DNA of 64,000 nucleotides, from the NCBI GenBank assembly GCA_037577475.1, contig CM075202.1, positions 7,984,001 through 8,048,000 on the forward strand. The letters are read 5' to 3'. Source of the stretch: Chaunax sp. Z400. Its lineage: Eukaryota > Chordata > Actinopteri > Lophiiformes > Chaunacidae. The stretch's first letter is position 1, and the number at the start of each line of letters is the position of its first letter. Position numbers and translations under genes: made by a program. Positions 35,672-46,300 of the stretch are shown here, in pieces. Below the pieces are notes generated by a model that saw only the letters and a program-made list of their open reading frames with translations, was not told where the DNA came from and did no database searches.

Positions 35672-35710
35672 CTTGGGTGTTATCACAGTTTGGAGACGCT
35701 GTAGACGCAT
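35672..35710 (-). pseudogene. ift172: Relic of ift172 exon 1
   Basis: 39 nt, exactly the length of exon 1 in copy A. It reads MRLQRLQTVITPK against MQLKHLHTLLTPQ. The ATG at 35710 survives but the splice donor GTAAGT has become ATAAGT. Flanks on both sides also resemble copy A 30480-30550. It is the 5' end of a former extra ift172 copy. Confidence 0.7.
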
Positions 35711-35939
35711 TTTCAAATATTTGGTGAAAATATGTATATTTAAGATTAAAACGTGTGTATGTGCACTCTACAACAAGTGGAGAGTGAGTTTTTTTAAATT
35801 AAACTTTAAACATAGTACAATGTACAAAACGAATAAGGGGAACAATTTACAAATTTAGGGTCAAAATTATAACCTCAATGGTGCACAACTTATAAAGGAA
35901 ATTTGAATACAAAAGCAAAGCACACACATACTAACAAAC
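35711..35939. other. Unassigned AT-rich spacer
   Basis: AT-rich sequence upstream of the exon 1 relic. No gene, repeat ends or promoter motif recognised. Confidence 0.3.
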
Positions 35940-36335
35940 AAAAGAAAAAAGCACATTTTGAAGGAGCACAAAGGAGCAAGGTGTTGACTAATTTTTTTTT
36001 AAAGCAAGGCCTTAGAAATGAAAGATTTGATCAATTTTTCTATTCTTATTTTTATTTCTTTGAGTGATTTAAAGTAATTTGTGAAACTATGCATAAACAT
36101 TGTGAAGGGGGGGTTCTACCATTCCATTTACATGAGTGGATGTGGTATTTACCCAAAATAACAATTAAATTGATGGTGTTAGTGTTTAGTCTCTAAATTG
36201 TCCATAAGGTAAATAATATCAAAACATCTAAAGAAAGGAATTCCATCAATCTTCAAGGATAGCCAGCTATGAACATCAGACCAGAAGGATTTAGTAAATA
36301 AACAGTTGAAAAATAAAGGGTCAATGGTTTCTGTC
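35940..36335 (-). pseudogene. L1/Tx1-like LINE ORF2 3' end, part 2
   Basis: Minus strand reads FTKSFWSDVHSWLSLKIDGI followed by broken frames. The FW-S-V-W pattern is common near the C-terminus of L1/Tx1-type ORF2. It continues the fragment at 36503-36910 after an inserted 167-bp repeat. Confidence 0.45.
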
Positions 36336-36336
36336 A

Positions 36337-36502
36337 GGGATCCACAAAAGCAGGACCCAAAGATGCAGACAACACAGGGTCAGAGTGCAGTTCAGGGTTT
36401 TAATTAAATAAAAGTCCGTATTTCCGGGGCCCTCTCACTGGCGCCCGACTCCGGCCGGGACCCCTGGACCAGGGGGCGCCTCTGGCTCTCGGGGGTTGAC
36501 AG
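36337..36502. repeat. GC-rich short insertion with TGTCA.../...TGACA ends
   Basis: Starts TGTCAGGGATCC and ends GGTTGACA, and separates two parts of one LINE frame. Contains CAGTTCAGGGTTTTAAT and a GGCGCC-rich core. Family not recognised. Confidence 0.35.
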
Positions 36503-36910
36503 ACATTTTTTTAAAATAAATAACAGTCCACCTGAATCCAATATGTAATGTACAAATGTTGAACCATTTTCATACCATTCTGCCTTGAAAATTGATTTTC
36601 TAGTCATATTTTTTTTTGAGATACTGTATTCAACCTACAGGGGGAAATTCTTTCTCTGCATTTGACCCATCCCTGAGGAGCAGTGGGCTGCCACTACATT
36701 GCGGCGCCCAAGGAGTATGACCCTGTTGTTCCATAATATAGCGCTGTGTGGAGAAAAATTGTGGGTAATAAACATTTTCCCAAAATACAATGCCTGTTTG
36801 TGGAAATAAGACAGCTTTAACAGAATTTTAGACAATTCAAAATCACATTTTAGCAGGAAGCTGATTCCTCCAATCTTATTAAATATTTGGTTTGGAATAT
36901 GGTACCATGT
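36503..36910 (-). pseudogene. L1/Tx1-like LINE ORF2 remnant, part 1
   Basis: Minus strand reads IGGISFLLKCDFELSKILLK and, further on, HSAILWNNRVILL then KAEWYENGSTFVHYILDSGG. The ILWNN block and the following W-NG--FV-D--D pattern are usual in fish L1/Tx1-type ORF2. A dispersed-repeat insertion (around 36641-36720) lies between these two blocks. Stops and frame changes make it inactive. Confidence 0.55.
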
Positions 36911-36919
36911 AGATTGAGG

Positions 36920-36952
36920 CTTGGGCTCACATGCTGGGCTGTGAGTGGTCTG
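36920..36952 (-). pseudogene. ift172: Possible scrap of ift172 exon 48 and its splice acceptor
   Basis: GGCTGTGAGTGGTCTG at 36937-36952 is an exact 16-base match to the start of exon 48 (38363-38378). Reading on, the minus strand gives TTHSPAC where exon 48 has TTHSREC. Similarity then stops. It abuts the poly(A) end of the next LINE, so a target-site duplication is the alternative. Confidence 0.35.
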
Positions 36953-38105
36953 TTTTTTGTTTTTTTACTCTTTTTATTTTCAGTTGAAGCATTTTATCCA
37001 TTACAGCTTTATATAATGGCCAAATAAATAATTGCAAAAAAATAAATAAATAAGATTTTTTTTAAAGTGTGGTAACGAAAAGGAAAATATAGATGGGGGC
37101 AGGGGGTGTACCTTCTGCATTAAAAAGCCTATCTGGACACTTGGAGTTATCACTGTATTAACAAACTCATTATAGGGTTCCATCTCTTATCAAATTTGTT
37201 ATTTTGTAACCTCAGAGAGTGGGTTATCTGCTCCATCACATAAATATCCCAGATCCTTTGGATCCACAAATTATAAGTTGGTGGTTCAGGCTTTACAGCC
37301 AGTTGACTGTAATACATTTCAGTGCTGCAGTTAATGAAATCTGTAATAAGTAATTTGCAGCTCTTCCCTCTATGCCATCAGGTTTTACCCCAAGCAGGGC
37401 AATCCGTGGGTCTTCAGGGATGTCTCTGTGAAAAACCTCCTTGAGCACTTGATAAACCTCCCAGAATTGTTTTAGTTTAGGGCATGACTAGAATACGTGG
37501 AGATGGTTACCTTTATGTGCGCCTCTATTTCTCCATTTATTAGTGTGTGTTATCTTTGCAGTTATCTGGGGTGTTCGAAAGTATCTGGTAATTACCTTCC
37601 ATTTGAATTCTCTCTAACTGTTAGCACTAGTTGCATGTGAGCATCAGAACATATTTCTTCCCAGTCCTCCCTTTATATCTCTTGTTGTATCTCAGTCTCC
37701 CATCTTTCTTAAATATGTACTGAGTTATTTGGATCCATAAATAAAAATTCTTGGTATAAGCAAGAGATTACTTTTCCTTCATCTTTCCCCAGTTGTAGAT
37801 TTATCAAGTATTTCTCTGCTCCAGTCTTTGTGTTTTGTTAAAAGGTGTCTTAATTGTAAGTACCTGAACAAGTCTGTTTCATGGAGGAGAAATTCATCTC
37901 TTATTTGTTCGAATGTCTTCAGTGTCCCTTTCGTACAGTTGATGTATATATTTGAGACCACACCCTGACCATCTTTTAAATCCTGTGTCCAGCTGGGAGG
38001 GTGCGAAATTTCTCAATGATTTGATGCTTGTCAGAGAAGAAATTGATTTGGATAGCTTAAATGTGGATTGTATTTCAGTTAGGTTTGTTTTGAGAAATAT
38101 CTGGG
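36953..38105 (-). pseudogene. 5'-truncated L1-like LINE with poly(A) tail downstream of copy B
   Basis: Minus strand reads FAPSQLDTGFKRWSGCGLKY, then FLLHETDLFRYLQLRHLLTK, HVF-SCPKLKQFW and ITHSLRLQNNKFDKRW, the usual order of blocks at the end of fish L1-type ORF2, with several stops. T-rich sequence on the plus strand at 36953-36985 is the poly(A) tail. The 5' truncation point is about 40 bp past the copy B poly(A) signal. Confidence 0.65.
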
Positions 38106-38144
38106 GCCTCAGTAACGGGATTGTGCTGCGGTGCTGAGGCTAAT

Positions 38145-38150
38145 TTTATT
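38145..38150 (-). promoter_or_regulatory. Polyadenylation signal AATAAA of ift172 copy B
   Basis: AATAAA on the minus strand about 135 nt past the copy B stop codon, the expected place for the 3' end. A truncated LINE begins about 40 bp further downstream (near 38105), so the 3' UTR is short unless it reads into the LINE. Confidence 0.6.
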
Positions 38151-38282
38151 GTTTGATGTGACAATTTTCAAATTTTAAAGGGATGGTTCAACATTTTGGA
38201 AAATAGACTTTGTTCTCTCGCTGGGGGTTGGCCAAGAGGATGGATGCCGCTTCCATGTCTGTAAATATGACACTACAGCCAT

Positions 38283-40378
38283 TTATGAACGGAAAGTGAA
38301 TGCAGATGTCGGCAGTCTGCCACACCACTTGATGATGAAATTGAGGACATCCTGACACTCTCGGCTGTGAGTGGTCTGCAGGGGAAAATGAACACAATGA
38401 GAATCACAAAACAGATTGTACATATGCTGCCACTGCTACACGTGAAGAGTATAAAGGTGTGTGTAAGCGTGTGTTTCATAGACGTGAGATAAAGCTGCTG
38501 CTATTCATCGACTGCTGAGTCACAGAAAGTCACTGATGTTGACAGAAATGATGAAACTCTTTGAAACGAGTTGGTTTTTGTGAGACATCTGACAATGTGC
38601 TGAATATTTTCTCCATTAATCGATTGATTATTCATAATGCTCTTTGAAAATGTTTCAAATCATTATTGGAATTATTGCAGACAATTTTTTTTGTCAATCA
38701 ACTGATTGATAATCAGGTAATTGTTAGTTGTACATTTATAAAGTGACATGTAGTTTAATTAATAAAGATTATCAGTATAAGATAAAACCTTTTCATTTAT
38801 TTTGTGTGCTAAAATTCAAATCTGAAAAGTAACTACTAATAAAAAGTTGACTAATTATTGTAGTGGGGTAAAAAGGCACAATATTTACTTTTGAAATGTA
38901 ATGTAATGGAAATAGAAATAGAAATTAAAAGAAAAGAAAAGTAAATTTGTGCTTGAGTTAATGTGCTTCCCACCACTGGATGCTACCCATTGTTTCTGTT
39001 TTTAACTCTTAATTTCAGTCTGCTGTTGTGTGAGGTGGAGCAGTTGTAATGGTTTTATACCACATTGTTGTGGAATAAAAGTTCCAGCTGAGTTCCAGAG
39101 AATGTCATTTGAGAGCAGAAACCCGCCTGCACCTCTGCCTATTCTCACCTTTGTGGCCATGATGAATTTGTTCCAGTCTTTCATGTTGGCTGCCTTCCCC
39201 TCAGGTGAGAGCTCGACCTTGTTCCTTAGCACTGGGTAACCTGGAGGCAGGAACACCAGGGAGTTTACTCACTTATATACTGAGAAATCAACACTTATAT
39301 TTCATATATCATATTCAGACGTAGCTCAGAAAACGTTTTGAAATGATTTATGTGTATTGAGTTAGTGAACTAACATTAATATTTTGCTCAGACACAAGAA
39401 GAAGACTGTCTAGGATGCAACAAAACAAGCCATAACAAGCATCGGATCGTTGAGTGAAGCGAATGTGTGCGAGTGTGTGTTACCTGTGAGGACACAGGGC
39501 TGACAGCGAAGGCCAGTGTTGGCATCCACCAGAGAGGCTTCATAGGTGTTCCTCTCGTCTCGTGGCAGAACCTTGTCCAACTGATTGTTAATGGCCACCG
39601 ACAGCACCCACTCACGGATCTGCTCCCTCCGGGCTTCCTGTAACACACATGGACACAGAATATGAGTCTGTAGACAACATCATCCAGCATAAAGAGGAAC
39701 AGTTACCAAACTCTAAATGCTACCTGGAATTGGACTTGATACCACTTTAACAAGGAAGTAAGGCGGTAACTGGCCATTATTTTGATTATTGATGAATCTA
39801 ATGATGATTTTACATTTTTTTCAGTTTGTCCAACTGAACATCCAAAACCCAAATATACTGAATTCACAGTTATATGAAACAGTATATAAATGTAGATGGG
39901 ATGTTAAAGCATGTGTTTGGTGGATGTCTTACCGTGACACAGAGTTTTGGGGGAAAGGGAACATCAAAGGGAATGTCGGTGTCCACAAACTTAGAGTGGT
40001 CAAGAGAATCCAGGTTCCCGTCTTCAATTGCCTGGAGACAGATATCAACCAATCAGAACAGATTCCAGATCACCAAGACACATAATTCATAATGGATATT
40101 TATATATTTTATAACCTATTCATGACTGCACACTTTTTTGACTGGTTTCCCATTTGCAAACAGAAAACCTCATTCGTAATCACAGTTTTATCGTGTAGAC
40201 AATGATTTCTAAAATCCATAATTTAGATTTTTATGCAGTTTTTCCATAACATGTTGATTTGAGACAATGACATTTCATCATGTCCAGTTGTACAGCTAAA
40301 TTAGGTCAAGTTACTCACATCACACAGATCCAAGAAGTGATTGAGGAAGTTGAAGCCCATGCTTGTCCAGCCAACAGC
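38283..40378 (-). CDS. ift172: ift172 copy B exons 44-48: C-terminal region and stop (residues 1586-1750)
   Basis: Exons: 40319-40378, 39933-40031, 39484-39637, 39149-39240, 38283-38375. They encode AVGWTSMGFNFLNHFLDLCD, an acidic DHSKFVDTDIPFDVP stretch, VLPRDERNTYEASLVDANTG, GYPVLRNKVELSPEGKAAN and the ending WCGRLPTSAFTFRS before TAA. Together with copy A exons 1-43 this gives a 1,750-residue reference length. These exons are seen only in copy B because the window cuts copy A. Confidence 0.95.
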
Positions 40379-43300
40379 CTGCAAGGTAAAAAAGAAAAGA
40401 AAAAAGCAACGTGTTGTTAGTCTGTATCAGTCAGAGCATTTGGAAAGGTCTAGAATTTCCCTAGAAAGCAACATTCTGTCCAATCCAAAAACATTTTGAA
40501 AAGTCAATAAACAAAGCAAATGAATGCAAAGAGATGGAGAACAGTCATGGAATAAACCATAACATTTTGAGACATGCTTCCTAAATACTTCTCTTTAGGG
40601 AATTTGAAGAATATCTATAAACATTTCAAGTTTTAAAATTGCTTTCATGAATGGGAGCTTTTCTAGGTTCCAGGTAGGCACTTAATGACTACAGGGACTC
40701 AAAAGTCCTGATCTAATAATAAGGAAGAAGAACTACTGTGTCCTCCTCTCGCATTTGTGGACCCACCCTGCAGGCTAGACCAGCCTCGTAGAAAGCCTTG
40801 TCTGCACGAACGACCCGAGTGTGACGCAGCAGAGACACCGATAGCTTGGTTGCAACATCCTCCTGAAAATAAAAAGCCGCAGAAGAAGAAAATTTGATTT
40901 TCAAAATTAGTAAACAAACTTGTCTTCAATCAACATATCACTGCCAGCTACAGAGAGAACGGTAGGGTTAAATTTTGACATAGAAACGTCAGAGTGAGCA
41001 TTGGTTTTGCGCAAAAAGTAAAAAATCAAACATTCTGCAATGTTTTGTGTACCAGCTGCATGACTCCTTTGGCAGCAGATCGTGCGGCGTAGTAGTGAGC
41101 GATCAAAAACATCTCTTTAAACTCTTCATGAGCTGGAGAGTTGGCCTCAAATGACTTGGACAAGTTCTTACACTGAAATCATTATAGAAAACAAACACAG
41201 GAATTACAAAAAGGGTAATTACATGAAAATAATTATGAAATACTATCCAGAAATGCACACCAAGGAACCAGTTTGCTTTATACTCTATATCAGATGGTGC
41301 ATATAAACTAAACTAGATATTTTGTGATTTACCAGATGCAACAGGAAATTCCGGAGGTCGGCCCACATCCGATAGGACTCTGGTCCGTCAGTGTCAGGAA
41401 GGTCAGTCAGATCCCCGAACAGACGCTTGTAGATGTTAAAGTTCTGCGAGTAAAACAGTTATTGGTTGGAAAATGACTGACATTTTAATGTGTGGTTGTA
41501 GCTCCAGAGCGTAGCTTTCTATGAGGAGTTAAAAGAGTGAATGCAGTACCTCAGGGGTAGCTGGTGCTCCGTGTTTTACGTAGAGCTGCAGAGCCTTCAG
41601 AGTCTCCTCTTTCTGGATGAGGCGTGTTGCATACAGTGCAACATACTTATGGAGGATTTCAAAGCCCTGACAAATGAAAAACAAGGATATTGAGGGATAA
41701 TCTTGCAAATTTCAAATATACTTCTACTGCATATTGTCACCTTTAGTATATTCTGTGGTGATTACTTTGCACATTCCTGCACAAAACTGTACAGCTCTTA
41801 CATTTAAATAGCAGTCTTTATAATGTTTTTCATATTGTATTATCAATTTCTTACTATTACCTGTTTGGATGCTATATCGAGGCATTTGTCCCACTGGTCT
41901 CTCTCTATACACATGTCCAGAGCCGCCACGATGTCCACATCCGCCAGCTGGTCAGACACACAGTTATAAAAGAGGCTTTAAGTTTCACAAAGGACACCAT
42001 GAATCTTAACCATTTCAACTATTTGGGTAATTGTTTCTGTTTTGCCTTGTTCATTTTTGTTAAATGACATTTAGCCTTCAAGAAATCATGTCATCTCAGT
42101 AAAATGTACCCAACAGAAGAATTGTGTTTTGCCAAATGACATAGTTGCACAGTTTGCGTTTTCAGGCCCCCAAAACGCTGGGGCAAAAACAGCAACAAAA
42201 AGTTAACTGTTTGCAAGAGTGGTTGATCATATCACTGATTTTGTACCGGTCAGGCCCAAATCTACAGTATTATATTTCTGATTCAATGGCAAGATTTCCT
42301 AAAGTGATTATAGCCAGAACTTAACGGAGTGTGTAATTGTGCAGTTGTACTTACAGAGTCCACGTTGCCTTGGCTCTTCAGGTAATCTTTGTAAAGTTTG
42401 TCCACATACTTCTCATACCTGATCAGAGTAAAGACATGGAGGTCAAATACAATAATATTAAGGGGTCAATCTAATATGCATAATGTTATAGCATTAACAA
42501 CATGTCTGGTGCGCTGCCCCTTTCTATTGACTGAAAGGCCTTCTAGTCATGGCTGGAAGGTGAATTTAAAGGACAGAAATTATTGAGACGACCAATCCCA
42601 GAAAATATGTTAGTAGTTTTTTCTGAATGTAATAGGATTATGACTGTAGGTGTAGCTCTCTTTGACTTAAGTGCTTATCTATGTGTTTAAATGTCAATGC
42701 TGTTTTCTCTCTTATTTTTGAGTTACAAGAAGATGTTGTTTTTGGGTTGGATGGGGATGTTCTACTTGTTCCCTCTTAAATATTACTGAAGAAATACTTG
42801 TGTTAACTTCACTTATTCTGAATTGGAGGTTAGAAGTATGTTTTAGGCGATGTGGCTTATTCAGGTTCATGTGCTTATGAAAAGTGAAAAATCACAGTGG
42901 TGAATTAAAGTACTTCAACTGATGGGAGCTTGTTTAGTGTCTCCATAGGTTTATGTTTTTACTGTGACTTAAGTGAATTAAGTTCTTTTACTTTGCTGCT
43001 GATTGGTCTACAATGATAACTGGGTTATGTTGTGTGTGCGTTTGCTGTATATGCGAATGCGTCTTCAAACCTTGGCTCCCTCTTCCTGGCAATGCTCTTG
43101 GCTTCTTTCCAATCCTTGCCTTCAATTAAGGCGTCGATTGCCTCTTTGAAGAGATCCACATGTACATAGAGCTCAGCAGCCTTAAACACAGCAGAAGGAA
43201 AAATCAGACAAATGAATCATTTGTATGATGTCTACAAAAAGCTGAAAGTGACTCCTGCATCAACGGGCTAAAACAAGGTGTGCATGAGTGTGTGCTTGTG

Positions 43301-46300
43301 TGCATTCACTCACATCTCTGTAGTTCTTCAACTGTATGAGTCTTGGTCCGACCACCCTGATCACCTCCACCGCTCGAACTGTACCGAGGAACTTGATGGA
43401 CATTTGTGCAGCCTGGATACATAAAAAAACAAATCCATTTATGCTAGTGATGCAATGACCTTAAGAACCACTGTCTTAATCGATTAATTGATTATCAAAT
43501 CAGATAGTTTAGCATTTCATTTTCAGGCCTATATAACAATAAACATGAACTGAATTTGTTCTGACTGAACTTATTGTAAATGTATCTTTTACCTTAATCC
43601 AGCACTTCATTGTTAGGACAGTGTTGGAGTCGTCCTTCACCTTCAGGTAACACTCCACTGCCCGTGAGTATTCACATGCCTTCTCCCACTCTTTGGCCTG
43701 TTGCAGCAGGACCTCCACACCACTGGAACAAACACCCAAGAGTCACAACATCATACAAGGCTCTATCAAACATATTGAAAACCTGCAACGATAAATTATT
43801 GATATCTGGGCCAATCAGAACAAAAACTCATTTAACTTTGACCTCAACTTTCACTTAGAATGGTTCACATCGATTTTACTGTTATTACACTGGCATACAA
43901 TGAGATATGGTCTTGTCCATGACTTTTCCTTACATGAATGAAGAGTGCAATTTACAAGAAATTAAGAATAACTGAAGAAAATAGAAGATAATGAATAAAA
44001 ACATTCAAATGTGCAAAACTGTGTGTCGTCAACATTCAATACCTCTCAGATCAAACAGTGTCAGATTATTCTCTCCCTATACCTCTGCCCCAGTTCTTTC
44101 TTACATATGATTTGGGAAGGCAGCCTTGTTGTGGCTTTGGCCTCCTCTACACATGTTCAGATATGTTAGGAACTGTGGTAGCATGAAAACACGCAGCCAT
44201 GCTTGAATGACTTCCAGTTGTCATATCCTTGTAAATGTGTATTGTTAGCAGGTCTGACATCAGCTACAAAAGAGGCCAAGACCGCAAATAACTTCCTGGA
44301 TCCGCACCTAGATCCAGATCCACCTTAAAGTCTCATCATATCGTACCCATTCCAAGGGTCATCTCTGTACAAAATTTAATTGAAATCCTTTCCCAACTTT
44401 TTGAGATATTTTGCTGAGTATCTAACAAACATACTGTCTTTGGCAGAGGTAATTATCAAAGCACCTGACTAGCAGTAAGCATGTCCACAGCTCAACCTTT
44501 GTAATCGTGTGGCTTTTTATTTCCCCTCCTCTTTCTTGTTCTTGGCATTTTTCATTGCCTTACTTTTCATTAATATTAAAGTCACGATTCTTATAAGGAA
44601 TGGGAAGCCACGCACTCCTCGTGAGCCTGAGATGTAAACTCTGCAGGAATAATTTAGTGTTTTCTCACTTTTACCCTCATCCTCGTTAGCTTCCATTGGT
44701 GACTTTGATGTTTTCTTCCACAAGTCATTAAAGAGGCAGAAGCAATGGGAGGAGGATAAGAGCTACACACTGCTGATCTGCTGGCTAGCTAATGAGCTAT
44801 TCCTTGTTGGTAGTTTCAATTTGGGATAACATGTGAGCTGTGTTTTAATAAAGCATCAAACTGACTCTTTGTGCATAGATTATACTAGTGGGTGAACGGT
44901 AATTTCCTCTGAACTTTTAAAGGGATTCTTAATACATAAAAACAAAACAGGTCAACAAACACTCCAACAAAGATGTCCCAAAAATGCTAAACTTCTGATC
45001 TATAATATGATTCAAGTTGACGATTTGTGCATCTGCTGCATTCTGAGAGTTTTTACTGTGTATTGTGGGGAAAACTCATCAAGGTACAATGAAAAATGAA
45101 AATAAAATAAATCCCTATTTTAAGACTCTCTAGAGTAATGATCTACATCAATTTCTTATATTGTTTGATCTCAGACTTACCCGTTTCCCCTCTTGGATGT
45201 CTCCATCTCGTATTGGTCTAGGAGCGTGGAGAGCCTGTTCGGGAGATACGCCTTACAGATCTGTATGGCCTCATTCCACATGTCTGCATTCTGATAAACA
45301 CAAACAACAAGTACAGAATAAATAAAAGATAGAGTAAACATAACACAGAGGTCTGTGATTTTTATGTTTCAGTTGAGAAAACTTTCAGTAAAATAAAGAA
45401 GTTCTATTTGCTCTGAAGCCAGTTTAGCTTTCATATTTACCTTGTAATATTCAACAGCAAGGTCAAGTCTCTGGGCTCGGAGCAGGACAGCTTCAGCCTT
45501 CTGGAAATCTTTCTGTTCAAAGTAGAACTTGGCTTGGCCGACCAGAATCTCATTCATACTCTCTGGATCGTGGCCTTCAGCCACCCGCTGTGCACTGGCC
45601 CAGTCCTTGTTGTGGACATACCTGGAACAGTTCACACACACAAACGCACACATGTCCAAAGATCATTCTAAAACACGAAACTGTTTTAGAAGTAGCTAAA
45701 AGTCTATGAATGGAAATGGAAAGCAAAAGTTGAATTTCATTCATGTCTTGTCTTAGTGAAATGAACTGAAAGCAAAGGCTTTCCTGAAGGTACGAAAACA
45801 ATTTAACACATCTGATATGCTTTTAGAAATTGTCATCATTAATATTAAGTGGTAAATGGGTAAAAATAAGCAAAAAGCACCAGCCAGGCCCTTAAAGTTT
45901 ACTGCAGCTTTTAGAGACTATGAAAGTACTAATACCACACTGTAAAAATAATACTTAAGTAAAAGTCTCGCATTAAATTTACTTGGGTAAAAGTGTGTAA
46001 GCATAATCAGGAAAATGTATTTAAATTATTAAATGTCAAAGTTTCAGAAAAATGTTCCCTGTCTGTTGTACATATATTATACCCATATATGATCAATACT
46101 CATGCATCATTAAGTAAGTTGCATTGTTCTGTTATCCATGTTGGTTGAAGTGGGGCTCAGTTTGAACGATTCATACAAGGCTGCAACTAATATTACAAAA
46201 GAGCAAAAAGTAGCAAATCTCACACTGGAGAAGGTGAAACCACGACATTTTTATATGAGAAGTTAAATATTATCATTAGCTGCTTTACTGATTTTCTGTC

